NCBI RefSeq assembly: GCF_026262505.1
Contig: NC_067207.1
Location: 4,348,252-4,412,251 of the forward strand
Source: Trichomonas vaginalis G3
Lineage: Eukaryota; Parabasalia; Trichomonadida; Trichomonadidae
Direction of reading: 5' to 3'
DNA length: 64,000 nt
This document shows, piece after piece, positions 1-9,913 of this stretch (its first letter is position 1; every line of letters begins with the position of its first letter). The notes beneath the pieces are model-generated. The model saw only the letters and a list, made by a program, of their open reading frames with translations. It was not told the DNA's origin and did not search any database. A program made the position numbers and the translations under genes.

Positions 1-764
1 CATGCGAACAGTTTGAATGCAAGAGAATAGAAAGCAGACTTGCAGTCTATATGTTGGACCCAGATATTTCAAATGCTTTAGCTGCCAAATATATTGCAGT
101 TCCACTTATGTTCCCTATACACCAAATATCTGTCAAAGACTTTGCAGGTGAAGTTGGAAACCAAAATCCAGGAGCCGAAGGTGCAAGAACAGATATTGCT
201 TTAACAACTGCAATGAAACATGCAGATACTATGTTTGTACTGTTCAGACGAACTATAAATGACTATTCTTGTTTCTACAACCCTGGTATTAAATATCATA
301 TAAACATAGATGGCAAATATTATCCAAGAGAAGAATATTCTACAGTTGAGGATATGAGGTCATACAACTTGACATTAGATGCTATGAACTTTAACAACAA
401 CTTCACAACAACCATTAACCCTGAAATGCAAAGTTCTATTATGCCATATGTGAAAGTATGGACTCATACAGGAGGTCAAAAAACTCAATATACAAATGGA
501 GACCGTTCAAACTTTTGGCTTGGCATTCCATTTGCTGACTCAGAAGACTTTATGGGTGGTATTTCAACTGTTGGTACAGTTCAAATACAATATACTGGTG
601 ACAGAGACGGCCCAGATGAATTGAAAGCAAAGAAGTTTACAAAACCAATAGCACTTTTCACGGAAGATGCTCTTTTGAAGATTCGTTCGATGAAACCTGC
701 TGGGGCTCCTCAGATTGGCATAACGACAGCTTCCATCGAGCAGATTTTGGCAGCAGGTCAGTAA
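1..764 (+). pseudogene. Major capsid protein (copy A, 3' part only)
   Basis: C-terminal part of the probable double jelly-roll major capsid protein, cut by the window edge. The identification comes from its length in copy B, its place beside the penton-like, helicase and ATPase genes, and the known presence of such a capsid gene in Polintons; I see no diagnostic short motif. The readable part contains PDISNALAAKY and ends in EQILAAGQ. Its last 107 bases overlap the 3' end of the opposite-strand gene at 658-1,077. Broken copy. Confidence 0.6.
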
Positions 765-1077
765 GTTGTTCTTGAACTGACTTCTCTCCGTCAAATATTG
801 ACAGTACGCCAGTTTTGACATAATATTGTATTATAAACTTTCCTTTAGTAATATCTGTAAGTTTTGAAGTTATATTTTTGTCTGCTTCAAGAACTTTCAC
901 CATTTCAGTTATACCAACTTTCTTTGCTTTATGAAAATATTTTGGTTCAGCAAATATTGCTATTCTATAACATTTACCATTGTTTGTGTAAAGAACTATT
1001 CTGTCAATGTATTTGTATTGTTTGTGAGTATAAACTTTGTTCTGCTTCAATTCAATAAGATATCCGAATACGTCCAT
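658..1077 (-). CDS. 139-aa Maverick protein, convergent with the capsid gene (copy A)
   Basis: Unrecognised soluble protein of 139 residues that looks whole. It begins MDVFGYLIELKQNK, is rich in Lys and Ile, and has no clear membrane segment. The opposite-strand gene at 1,096 starts 18 bp beyond its start, so the short gap must hold two divergent promoters. Its 3' end overlaps the end of the capsid gene by 107 bases on the other strand, an arrangement also present in copies B and C. It may be a small virion or assembly factor, but nothing in the sequence shows this. Confidence 0.75.
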   Translation of the reverse strand: MDVFGYLIELKQNKVYTHKQYKYIDRIVLYTNNGKCYRIAIFAEPKYFHKAKKVGITEMVKVLEADKNITSKLTDITKGKFIIQYYVKTGVLSIFDGEKSVQEQLTDLLPKSARWKLSLCQSEEPQQVSSNESSKEHLP

Positions 1078-1095
1078 CTTTTTATTCTAAGTAAA

Positions 1096-1674
1096 ATGTC
1101 ATTTCCGAAAAATAGAAGCGTAAGTGTTTCAAAAGGTTTAATGGCGGTGGCAGATGTGAAGTTAAATTCACCAACTCAAACAAACAGTCAAAGTGCTGTT
1201 GTCAATGTCAAAGACAGAGATGTTGAAGTGGGGAAACCATACGAAGACGAAGATGGTATAACAATTGTTCCTGTAAAAGAACCAACATATCCTGAAGTTA
1301 ACAGAGACTTAAGTTCTGTTGCAGATATTCGAAACGACTACCAACAACTGAAAGACAAACTTCAAACTCAGGAGAAGATTTGTCAAGCTTTAAGTATAAT
1401 GTTAAACTTGGTCGAACACAACCCTGTAAAAGTGAACTCATATGTCATTGCACCTCATGAAGTTTTGAAAGAACTATTGAAACTTTTGACAGAGGCAGAC
1501 GATATAAACATCAAAGAAATAGAACCCGACATTAGTTGCTGTGGTGTTTCATATAATGTCATTGACAAGATATACGTTATGAAAGGAGGTGAAACGTTGA
1601 ACTTAAAATATAGTTTCCCAGACGTTATAAAAATATTTGACGACCACAACATTTCATTAAAATTTATTTGCTAA
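1096..1674 (+). CDS. 192-aa coiled-coil Maverick protein (copy A)
   Basis: Unrecognised protein of 192 residues, apparently whole. I chose the ATG at 1,096 because it follows the element's usual leader (T-rich run, then AAGTAAAATG) and gives MSFPKNRSV; the in-frame extension upstream runs through the divergent neighbour's promoter. Residues 1-70 look disordered and charged, about 75-105 suggest a coiled coil, and the C-terminal half is globular with a Cys pair (DISCCGVSY). It is followed after 4 bp by the penton-like gene, so both are probably co-expressed late genes. Confidence 0.75.
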   Translation: MSFPKNRSVSVSKGLMAVADVKLNSPTQTNSQSAVVNVKDRDVEVGKPYEDEDGITIVPVKEPTYPEVNRDLSSVADIRNDYQQLKDKLQTQEKICQALSIMLNLVEHNPVKVNSYVIAPHEVLKELLKLLTEADDINIKEIEPDISCCGVSYNVIDKIYVMKGGETLNLKYSFPDVIKIFDDHNISLKFIC

Positions 1675-1678
1675 GTAA

Positions 1679-2466
1679 ATGGCAGAAGACATAATGGTTT
1701 ATACTATTACGACTAAAAACCCTGAGTCATATAATTCTATAACAACAAACTTACAAAGTCCTCAAGGACGATATTGTAAACTAACCTTAAACACAATGAC
1801 GACTAAAGCCTGTTTTGCTCTTTTGACACCAGAAGACTTTATTGTTGTGAATGGTAAAAAATACTCCTTTGAAGATACTTACTCAGATATACCACCAACA
1901 GGTTTTGTTGACTTATTTAATACTTTAAGTACGGGTGTAACATGTGCTGCAACTAGAGCAGGTTTCATTATGTTTGGATGTCCGACTGAGTTTACTATAA
2001 ACGATATGAGCTATAATACAAAACTTATTTCTGGTTTTTACTACCAACAGTTTCCTATAACAGGAAAAGGTGTCATACAAGGAATGTCTATTCCATTGAC
2101 ATTAAGCACACCAATCTTATATATTGTTTCAAACTTAGGTTCAAAGTGTTATTCGAATGTCGACAGAAACTATTATGACCAAAAATACTTATGCGTATAA
2201 ACAATACTTTCTCTGCTGGTTTGCCTATTGTTCATTCGAATGCAGAATTTTCAACCTTAGTGAACTCAAACACTTTGGCAAGTATAACGTTGACATTAGT
2301 TGACGCAAACTTTGTTCCTGTAAAACTTTTATGTCCTATGTATTTGTCAATGACGGCAGAAAGTTTCGAATTGGAAGATGCAACTGGTGAAAGTATTGTA
2401 TTACAAGAACAACTTCAACAACAAATAGCTCAAGAACAACAAATGCAACAACAAAGTCAAGAATAA
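1679..2466 (+). pseudogene. Probable penton / minor capsid protein (copy A)
   Basis: Counterpart of the whole 268-aa protein of copy B (33,831-34,637). It has mostly beta-type composition and a Gln-rich tail. Position between the capsid-side genes and the helicase, and size, fit the single jelly-roll penton of Polintons; this is inference, since no motif proves it. Broken copy. Confidence 0.5.
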
Positions 2467-2494
2467 AAAAAATATTTTTTTTATTTTTATAAAA

Positions 2495-3731
2495 ATGTAC
2501 AGAATAGATGTTTCAGATTTTTATGACTTCCAAGCATTCAGAAATATGTGTCCATTTAGAGACTATAACAAAGCAGTCGAGAATTTGAAACGTTTAGTCA
2601 TTTTATGTTGACTCTGCCCCAGAATGTTATGTCATGAAAGAATGGGATGTTGTCTTTAACAAACCAAGAGCAACAATAGTGTCTGAACAAGAATGTAGAC
2701 AGAAACTTAAGAAAATAAAAGTCGTACAAGTTGGCATGAAGATGTTAGATGCTTGGGATATCTTATTGTCAAAGTTAGAAGATTTTTCAGTTCGAGGTAT
2801 AAAGTTCTATACACCTTCTCCAAACTTCTATTCTATCTTCACTGGATATAAATATGAACAAGTAGAATGGAAACACAGTATTATAGAAGCTTGGTTAGAC
2901 CATGTCAAAGAAATTATATGCAATGGAAACGAAAAGGTTTATGAGTATATCTTATGTTGGTTTGCAAACATCTTACAACATCCAAGTGCTAAAAATGAAA
3001 CTGCTCTCATTATAATTGGAAAACAAGGAACAGGTAAGAATACTTTCTTTACAGATATTTTGTGCAAACTGTTAGAAGGTTATTCGAATCCGAATAGGAC
3101 AAACTTAGAAAACATCTGCGGTAAATTTAACTCCTCAATAGAGAATATGAAACTTATAGTTTGCAATGAACTTCAAAGTATAGATACAACAAAAGTTTTG
3201 AACTCAGATGCTTTGAAGAGTCTTATAACAGACAAAGTTGGAGTTGTTGAAAGAAAGTATAAAGACCAAAGAGTTTGTGAAAATGTTGCAAACTTCATTA
3301 TGGTTTCAAACAATGTTGTTCCGATGAAGTTAGAAAGTTCTGACAGAAGATATGTAGTTGTCAGAACGTCAGAAGCTCATATGCAAGATACAGAATATTT
3401 TGACGACTTAGCAGAAACTTTGACATCTGACTTTTACAACCACTTGTTCTCATATTTCATGACATTAGATATTTCTAAGTTCAATCCAAGACAAATTCCA
3501 CATACCGAAGAGAGACAAACATTGTTAGAAGCAAACAAGAGTGTATATGAACTGTTCATAGAAGAAAGCGACTTTGTGTCATTAGATGAAAGGTCTTTAT
3601 ATGATTTATATAAACAATATTGTCAAGAATATGGTTATATGGCAGCTTCTAAACGAACATTCTTGGCAAATGTCAAAGGTCTTTTAGATGTTCAGAATGG
3701 TGTATATACAAAGAAAAATTTTTCTGAGTAA
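2495..3731 (+). pseudogene. Superfamily 3 helicase / D5-like NTPase (copy A)
   Basis: Replicative helicase gene of the element. It shows the Walker A motif GKQGTGKN, a Walker B-type segment MKLIVCNEL and the SF3 motif C-like NFIMVSNN. The start is placed at the ATG directly after a T-rich run and TATAAAAATG. The C-terminal part ends KKNFSE. Broken copy; the whole version is at 32,563-33,798. Confidence 0.85.
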
Positions 3732-3768
3732 ATTTTTTAAAAAAATATTTTTTTATCCGATAGAAAAG

Positions 3769-4186
3769 ATGGCAAAATTCATCTCAGTAAATAAGTACAT
3801 GACAGAAGTCAAAGATAAGTTAGCTCCATTCGCATATTTGAATGTTTACTTCTACAATTTTGAAAAGTCTACATTTGACAAAATTTGGAACATTGTACCA
3901 GTTAAGTTTGCTGTTGTTAGAAAAAGTGGTGCAACTTTTGAAGACTTATACATTGACGGTATGTTGACAGTCAAAGAAAATTTTGACAGAAAGTTCTCAA
4001 AACTCGAAGAAGGTAAAGCATACAAACTTGTTATACCTTATGAACCAAAGAAAGCAGACGACTATGAATATTATGAGTCTAAGATAGTTGAAGTTCAAGG
4101 TAAGTTGGGTAAAAGATTTTAGAGTCTAAGCCAGTGTTTACTCCTAAAGAGGAAGAGAACATTGACATTGACCCAGAAATGTTCTA
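3769..4186 (+). pseudogene. About 139-aa Maverick hypothetical protein (copy A)
   Basis: Unrecognised protein beginning MAKFISVNKYMTEVK, starting 37 bp after the helicase stop behind another T-rich element leader. The middle is beta-rich and the end is acidic (EEENIDIDPEMF). The tandem arrangement with the helicase suggests a replication or single-strand DNA-binding role, but there is no motif to support this. Broken copy. Confidence 0.6.
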
Positions 4187-4203
4187 AAAATAAAATTTTA
4201 TTT

Positions 4204-4653
4204 TTACATGTCAAATTTCTTTTCTCTGGAACTGGTTCAGGTTCTTTCTTCTCTTCTTCTACTTTCTTTTCTTTCTTTTCTCTCTTCTTCTTTTCTGGTG
4301 GAGATATGTCAAATTTCTCAGAACCATATTTATGTAAAAGTTCTTTGTCCTTTAATAGCTCATCAATTCTGTTTTCTATTTCATCTTCAAAACAGCGCAT
4401 GTGTCTTCTTTGCATTCTAAGAACTTTTGTTGGACTTCATCTTTCCAATCGGTGTCATCTCTGTCAACAAGTCTGTCATTGACAAATTTTAAGACTGCTC
4501 TTTGTAATGTTTTATGGTTCTTGTCATATTCCAGAAACAGAACTTTAGAACAAATTCACCTTTCTTGTTTACACTATGTAAGATTTTATGGTCGACAGAT
4601 GTTTTGCTGTCGAAAAGCTTGTCTCGAATATAGATAGCGAAATCGCTAGACAT
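4204..4653 (-). pseudogene. Charged-tail Maverick protein, divergent from the ATPase (copy A)
   Basis: Unrecognised protein starting MSSDFAIYIRDK. Its C-terminal third is a Lys/Glu tract with Pro-rich spacing (EKKKREKKEKK), so it is probably disordered. It is transcribed away from the ATPase gene from a shared 36-bp intergenic gap. Broken copy. Confidence 0.55.
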
Positions 4654-4689
4654 TTTCTAAAAGATAAAAATTTTAATTTTTCTAAAAAT
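4654..4689. promoter_or_regulatory. Shared divergent promoter, charged-tail gene / ATPase (copy A)
   Basis: The 36 bp between two divergent ATGs contain a T-rich run plus AAAATG-type leader on each strand: TTAATTTTTCTAAAAATATG toward the ATPase and TTTTTATCTTTTAGAAAATG toward the other gene. The same gap is kept in copy B (31,596-31,631). Confidence 0.6.
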
Positions 4690-5564
4690 ATGTTAGAAAA
4701 AAAGTTTGCTGACATTGACAAGAAATTTGAGAATGTTTTAAACAAGAACAAGAGGAAGTTAGAAAATGCTCAGATAAAGCCTATACATGACAAGTTCTTA
4801 TTTGCTCAGAATGGTATAACAGGTCTAATTGCACCACCTGGGTCGGGTAAGACTTTCACTTATCTTAAAATGGCTGCACAACAACAAGAACTAGATGAGA
4901 AGAACCCATTCTATGAGTTAGTTGTTATTTGTAGTACTTCTGGTCAATTTGACCAAACCGTCAATTCGTTCAAAGATATTATAAAGAAGTCTAAGTTAGT
5001 ATGTATAAAGGATACTGAGTTGTTAGATTGGATAAAGAAGTACCAAAGAAGAGTTTTGAAGTATAATGCTATAAATGAGTATATAAATTCTAAGTTTAAG
5101 ACCCAAATGAGGAAATGCAGAGAATATTAGAGAAGAAACACTTCAGAAACAAACAGAAAGAGATAGAATACATTTCGAAGAAATTGCAATCTTACGATTG
5201 GAAGACTTACCCTCATAGATGTCTTCTTATCTTAGATGATTTCGCCTCTCATCCTTTGTTAAAGAATAGAGAACAAGATATGTGTCGAATTCTTAAGAAG
5301 CTCAGACACTTTAACATTTCAGTTGTCATTTGTGTACAGACAGCAAAGAGTTTAAGTAAGGATGTTAAACGAATACTTACTGACATAATACTTTCCCCCG
5401 GATTGTCCGAAGACGATTTCATGGAACTTATGAAAGAGTCCATGGCAGGTAAGTTTGACAGACATGAACTATGGGAGAAGTACAAAGTCATACAAGACCC
5501 TCATACTTCTTTCAGAATTCATATCTACGCAAACAAAGTTCAAATTGTAAAAAGTCAAGCTTGA
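4690..5564 (+). pseudogene. Genome-packaging ATPase, A32/FtsK-HerA type (copy A)
   Basis: Broken copy of the packaging ATPase. Walker A APPGSGKT and Walker B CLLILDDF are both readable. The start is the ATG after the shared divergent promoter; reading farther upstream would run into the neighbouring gene. It closes the capsid-helicase-ATPase block; beyond it lies the opposite-strand KilA-N block. Confidence 0.85.
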
Positions 5565-5585
5565 AAAATAAAGAGTTCATCTACC

Positions 5586-6416
5586 CTACTGTTTGAAGTT
5601 GTCAAAATACTCTGTTATTTTTTCTTTCAGTAGCGGTAAGTCTTCTTTGAAGGTAAGTATTGTACAACCTTTCATATCATAGTGTGTTTGAGGTAACGTA
5701 TCTTGAACTATTTGTTTCACATCTTCATTTGGGGTCATTGAAATCGGTAAGTTTTCGCGATAGAACTAATTTCTGTCAGATTTGTAAATCTTAGCAAGGT
5801 CGTAAAAGCTTTTGTTGTTTCTTCTGACTAAATGCAACATAACCATATCTTTATCTTCTTCATTTTCCATCTCTTCAGTATAAATCAATACATATAGTTC
5901 TTTTCCTTACCTTTTGGTACCGAACGTGGTATTCTTTCTGAATGCTTTTGTCTTTTGCTTCAAGCTTGTTTTCCTCTCTTCACGTTCTTGTCTATGAATT
6001 TCGTCAAGAAGTCTGTAAATATACCAAGCATAACGAGGCGAAGCCCACATTGCAACAGCATTTACAAGAAGTCTATGTAAATAATACCTCTCAAACCGTT
6101 TGGCAATTTTTCACGATTTTCATAGAGTTTTGGCGACTGGGGTTTTTTACCTACTCGCTGTTCTTCACTGTTTTCAGAAAAAAGTATGTCTCGCTGTGCT
6201 TCGCTCAAAAGTTCTGTGTGCTTTGGTTCCTAAACCAGTCTTTAGGAAGCTCTAGTATCTGGAGCAAAACATGCTGTCAAAAAATTTGCATTTGGTACAA
6301 TATCGTCTTTGACCGAACGAATGAGACGGAGTTGTTTGTTAAACTGAACCCACTCGTATTCTTCATTTATAGCTTCATGGACTATAACTGTTGTTGTGTT
6401 TCTCTGTTGTTGACAT
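5586..6416 (-). pseudogene. KilA-N domain protein with C-terminal extension (copy A)
   Basis: First of several KilA-N type genes on this strand. Readable segments match the KilA-N pattern: an N-terminal stretch around VQFNKQLRLIRSVKDD, then DWFRNQSTQNFL, then VAMWASPRYAWYIYRLL. A separate C-terminal region resembles the extensions seen in large-DNA-virus KilA-N proteins. KilA-N domains are regarded as DNA-binding. The start follows a T-rich run and GTATGTAAAGACAG, the variant leader shared by this block. Several breaks. Confidence 0.6.
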
Positions 6417-6502
6417 TACTGTCTTTACATACAAATAAAAAATTTGTTAGAAAAAAATTAGCGTTATTTTCTGACTTTCACAAAAGACCAAAAATAAACG
6501 CT

Positions 6503-7112
6503 TTACATGTATTTTTCAGCAACTTCGTCAAATATTTTATAGCTTTATCTATCTCATCTACTTCAAACGTTTCTTTACCTTTTATGGGAGCACCATACAT
6601 TTTCTCAAACTTTTCAAGTAGTTCTGTTTCTGCAGCTCTCATATATTAACAAACACAACCTTGACTCTATTGACTGTACTGTCATATCTTTGAGTTATAT
6701 TATATGTTCTTCCTATCTTATATCTCTTTGTATTGAAGTCCTTCGGTTTCTGAACGATGTAAAGTAAGCCTTCACTGCAACGTTCCGTATCGAATGAACC
6801 ATATGTTATGAAGTTATATCCAACAACTGGGTCTAACCATAAACAAACTATTGGTATAAGACTTTTGTCGATGAGATATGCTGCAGTTCCATAGAATCTT
6901 ACCGATATCATAAGCTCAGGATTTCTTGTCAAAATTTTCTGAGTAGAAGCATTTCTAACCCAGTGGTTTGTTTTCTTTTCAGATGGAGATATAATGTCTG
7001 ACAAAGAATATTTGTTGTATTTCTTTGAGTATCTTACGTTTAAATCACCTATTCTAACCACTTTGGTGTCATTGTCTATCTTTCTAACTGTTTCAAACTC
7101 AATGTTTGACAT
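6503..7112 (-). pseudogene. KilA-N-like protein with GIY-YIG (T5orf172-type) nuclease domain (copy A)
   Basis: The N-terminal half resembles a KilA-N domain (HWVRNASTQKIL, IVCLWLDPVVGY). The C-terminal half has the GIY-YIG hallmarks LLYIVQ and YKIGRTYN, followed by a GKETFEVD-type segment typical of T5orf172 nucleases. The expected role is DNA binding plus cleavage, as in homing-type or Bro-family proteins of large DNA viruses. The start at MSNIEFETV follows GTATGTAAAGACAG. Broken copy, decayed counterpart in copy C. Confidence 0.7.
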
Positions 7113-7186
7113 ATCTGTCTTTACATACAAAATAAAAAAATATTTTATAAAAAACTAACTTTATTTTTTCTATCTTAAGGAAATTC

Positions 7187-7386
7187 ATGATTTTTGTGCT
7201 GAATTCAATAAAAATATAATTTAGGTGAAGAGGTGAAGCCCACATTGCAACAGCATTTACAAGAAGTCTATGTACATAATATCCTTTCAAACCAGGAGCC
7301 AAATTCTTGCGATTTTCGTACGGAATCTCTTCTCTCGGTTTTCCGAGGGAAGCAAGCATATGAGGAAATTCATGAAATTTGGTCAT
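7187..7386 (-). pseudogene. KilA-N fragment (copy A)
   Basis: Remnant matching the middle of a KilA-N domain (GLKGYYVHRLL, VNAVAMWASP). It has no start region of its own and runs at one side into an operator-type array sequence (AGGTGAAGAGGTGAAG) joined to the coding remnant. It looks like the residue of recombination between neighbouring KilA-N genes. Confidence 0.55.
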
Positions 7387-7400
7387 TTTTCAATAAAAAT

Positions 7401-7640
7401 ATATTTTAGGTGAAGAGGTGAGATTTCACCTGTTTTTTCACCTCATTTCTACCCCAGTTATTTTATAAACGTTTCACATGGTAAACGTTATTTTTTAAAT
7501 TTTGTGAAAACTCAACGGTTTGACACATGCCCTAAAAATTATTTTACTCAGAATTTTGTTGCTGAATTCAGCAAAAATATATTTTAGGTGAAGAGGTGAG
7601 ATTTCACCTCTTTTTCACCTAATTTTTCACCCCAGTTATT
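7401..7640. promoter_or_regulatory. Two GGTGA-type palindromic operator arrays (copy A)
   Basis: Arrays at about 7,401-7,456 and 7,571-7,640. Each has TATTTTAGGTGAAG, the palindrome AGGTGAGATTTCACCT, then further TTTTCACC half-sites. The perfect 16-bp palindrome TTGCTGAATTCAGCAA (7,559-7,574) adjoins the second. About 120 bp of non-coding sequence with AAACGTTATTTTTTAAAT lies between the arrays. Confidence 0.7.
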
Positions 7641-8567
7641 TTATAAGCGTTTTACATGAATTGTACGATGTATATTTGAAATCCTAAACAGTTTCGTAGC
7701 TTCTATTTCTTCTTTTAGTACATCGAATGTTTTAACAATGCCGAAAGTTTCTTTATACTTCTTCTTGACATCAGATAGAAGGAAATCGTCAGCAGTTGGA
7801 TAGTTTTTGTTCAGAAATGCTAACATGTCCATTTTATTTTCTGCTGGTTTCTCTGCTTCTTTCTTTAAATCTGCATAGTCGTTTCTCATTCTTTCTATCT
7901 CTTTGACGGAGTAGTTATATCTCCTCATTGCCGCTTTACAATTAGAACATTGCGGGTTCATTTTTGCGTTATATTCTGAAACCTTACCTGCTAAAACAAC
8001 CAAGGCGTCAATGGTTTTCTTTAAATCCGAAGCAGTTGGGTTTATCTGTTCATCCCATACCTTACCTCTTCTATCTTTATCTCTTATCTGCCATACACAT
8101 TTTGCAGCTAATGAAACAAAGTTGTCGTATGTCTTAAACTCCCCAGATTTATATATGTCAGAGATGTTCTTATATACCATGTCGCAATCTTTGTCCATAA
8201 CTTTATGGTTGCAATGAAAACCAAGGAATTCATAATTTACCTTTCGTATGAACTTCTTTATTTCTACTGAGTCAGTTGCTTTGACTTCAATTTCGTCGAA
8301 TTCAGGAATAGTTAGTTTTTGCTGTTGGATTTCAGGTAGTTTAGGCAAATGGTCGATGAGGTCCTCCATTTCATAAAGATACTGTTCATTTGTTTCATCC
8401 TGTGCGGTACAGTCTAAATTACTTGTTAAAAGTTCCTGCTTTATTCTTTGTATTTCTGTTTCGAAAGTAGGAATGAAGCTTTTCATTTCTACTAACATAG
8501 ATGTTGGATTCATGACTAACGAGTTTGGTGCTGTTGTTTGAATTGTTGTTGTGCCGATTGTTGACAT
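7641..8567 (-). CDS. 308-aa Maverick protein with CxxC motif (copy A)
   Basis: Unrecognised 308-residue protein that looks whole. I place the start at MSTIGTTT, right after the block-type leader (TTTTGTATGTAAGAACAGAA), rather than 25 codons upstream. Features: mostly helical; a CSNC motif at NPQCSNCKAAMRRYNY in the second half that could bind metal; and a conserved C-terminal segment (FRISNIHRTIHVKRL) with basic, winged-helix-like character. It keeps its position beside the KilA-N genes in A, B and C. A DNA-binding regulator is plausible but unproven. Confidence 0.75.
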   Translation of the reverse strand: MSTIGTTTIQTTAPNSLVMNPTSMLVEMKSFIPTFETEIQRIKQELLTSNLDCTAQDETNEQYLYEMEDLIDHLPKLPEIQQQKLTIPEFDEIEVKATDSVEIKKFIRKVNYEFLGFHCNHKVMDKDCDMVYKNISDIYKSGEFKTYDNFVSLAAKCVWQIRDKDRRGKVWDEQINPTASDLKKTIDALVVLAGKVSEYNAKMNPQCSNCKAAMRRYNYSVKEIERMRNDYADLKKEAEKPAENKMDMLAFLNKNYPTADDFLLSDVKKKYKETFGIVKTFDVLKEEIEATKLFRISNIHRTIHVKRL

Positions 8568-8635
8568 TTCTGTTCTTACATACAAAATAAAAAAATAAAT
8601 AAAAATAAAACTAACTTTATTTTTTATTTCGGGAA

Positions 8636-8728
8636 AATTCATGAAAATTCAAGAGGGTGAAAAAACAGGTGAAAAAAGAGGTGAAATCTCACCTCTTCAC
8701 CTAAATTATATTTTTGCTGAATTCAGCA
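8636..8728. promoter_or_regulatory. GGTGA-type operator array before the 308-aa gene (copy A)
   Basis: TTCATGAAAATTCAAGAG, then GGTGA half-sites at 12-bp spacing, then GAGGTGAAATCTCACCTC and CTTCACCT, then TAAATTATATTTTT and the palindrome TTGCTGAATTCAGCAA. It lies just upstream of the promoter of the gene starting at 8,567. Confidence 0.7.
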
Positions 8729-9040
8729 ACAAAATGAACGAGGTCAGGATGTATGTAAATACCTTTGAATTCATTTATAACGCCCTTAGTAAGCTCATAA
8801 AATGCTTGTTTTGAGGTCGAGCCACTTTTGGCTCCACCGTATTCTTTCAACCAAAACTCAAGAATTTCCTGCATGAATTTTGTATAAAAAGCAACCGTCT
8901 GAATTCCGGCGGTTGCTATATTCTTCACAAAATGCCTTATAATACTTCCCAGGACTTATTTTCCAACAACTTTCTAAAGTCTTTCCTAAACTGACTGACT
9001 GACTGACTGACGGCACAAAGTGGCTTAACGAAAACATTAA
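8725..9040 (-). pseudogene. KilA-N domain remnants (copy A)
   Basis: Pieces of KilA-N coding sequence: AFCEEYSNRRNSDGCFLYKIHAG and FKGIYIHPDLVHFVAEF, the latter matching the conserved VxPDLxxxxA segment of the family. The end toward 9,000 runs into a short GACT tandem repeat (about 8,990-9,009). Clearly a remnant; equivalents are in B (28,182-28,335) and C (62,775-62,975). Confidence 0.6.
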
Positions 9041-9051
9041 TATATAAAAAT

Positions 9052-9118
9052 TCATGAAAATTCAAGAGGGTGAAAAAACAGGTGAAAAAACAGGTGAAAT
9101 CTCACCTCTTCACCTAAA
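9052..9118. promoter_or_regulatory. GGTGA-type operator array (copy A)
   Basis: Same architecture as the array at 8,636: TTCATGAAAATTCAAGAG, two GGTGAAAAAACA units (12 bp each), GGTGAAATCTCACC, CTTCACCT. It directly abuts the stop codon of the Pro/Gln-rich gene. Confidence 0.7.
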
Positions 9119-9448
9119 TTATATTTTTTGGTCCGGGAACAACTTTCTCTCAATTGGAGCTGTAGCATACTCTTTGCGTAAGCGGTTCAGACCTTCTTCG
9201 AAGTCTTGGTCTCTCTTGGACTGAGATTGGAATTGGAATTGTGGGGCAGGGTTTTGCATAAACAACCAAGGGTTGGGGAAGTAAGGCATAGGCTGAGGAG
9301 GGTAGTTCGGGAAGCCTTGTGGTGGGTAGTAACCTTGAGGTGGAAATTGGTAGTAATTCGGAGGTACTTGCTGGAACTGAGGAGACTGTTGTGGTTCTTT
9401 AGGTTCCTCTGGTTTGGGAATGGACTCGGTTGGTGGGACGTCGGACAT
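9119..9448 (-). CDS. 109-aa Pro/Gln-rich protein (copy A)
   Basis: Unrecognised, whole, 109 residues. It starts MSDVPPTESIPKPEEPKEP, continues with Pro, Gln and Tyr-rich low-complexity sequence (FPPQGYYPPQGFPNYPPQ), and ends in a short basic helix (EEGLNRLRKEYATAP). The reading frame stays open far upstream through the adjoining 22-bp repeats, but that is repeat periodicity, so I start at the Met that is shared with copy C (MTDVPPTES). Transcribed divergently from the gene at 9,914 across the repeat array. Confidence 0.65.
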   Translation of the reverse strand: MSDVPPTESIPKPEEPKEPQQSPQFQQVPPNYYQFPPQGYYPPQGFPNYPPQPMPYFPNPWLFMQNPAPQFQFQSQSKRDQDFEEGLNRLRKEYATAPIERKLFPDQKI

Positions 9449-9451
9449 TGT

Positions 9452-9912
9452 CTTGAAACAGTACAAATATTGTTCTGAAGCAGTGCAAGTCTTGTTCTGA
9501 AACAGTACAAATATTGTTCTGAAACAGTACAAATATTGTTCTGAAGCAGTGCAAGTCTTGTTCTGAAAAAGTACAAGTATTGTTCTGAAGCAGTGCAAGT
9601 ATTGTTCTGAAAAAGTACAAGTATTGTTCTGAAGCAGTGCAAGTCTTGTTCTGAAAAAGTACAAGTATTGTTCTGAAAAAGTACAAGTATTGTTCTGAAA
9701 AAGTACAAGTATTGTTCTGAAACAGAAAATTTTCCTCACAAATTGAGAGCTTTTACGGGAAATTTGTTCTGAAAAAGTTCAAGTCTTGTTCTGAAAAAGT
9801 ACAAGTATTGTTCTGAAACAGTACAAGTATTGTTCTGAAAAAGTACAAGACTAGTTCTGAAACAGTACAAGTATTGTTCTGACAAAGTACAAGACTAGTT
9901 CTGAAACAGAAC
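9452..9912. repeat. 22-bp palindromic iteron array between divergent genes (copy A)
   Basis: About 18 tandem units with a strict 22-bp period (for example TTGTTCTGA at 9,492 and 9,514). Each unit is a near-perfect dyad: TTGTTCTG, three bases, CAGTACAA. Variants within units (AAG versus AAC, TGC versus TAC) alternate. The array is bipartite: roughly 12 units, a unique core at about 9,723-9,770, then roughly 6 units ending at the ATG of the next gene. It suggests a cooperative protein-binding site such as an origin or operator. Confidence 0.9.
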
Positions 9913-9913
9913 A

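Noticed and set aside
4162-4482. Ser/Phe-rich plus-strand frames
   Set aside because: Antisense shadow of the Lys/Glu tail of the minus-strand charged protein; the equivalent in B is also a shadow.
9119-9739. Long minus-strand open frame running through the 22-bp repeats (also two other frames there)
   Set aside because: The repeats happen to lack stops in all three minus-strand frames, and the product is an artificial FRT-repeat. Only the part from the conserved Met at 9,448 is supported.
9452-9912. CRISPR array
   Set aside because: Units are directly adjacent with no variable spacers, and no cas genes are present.
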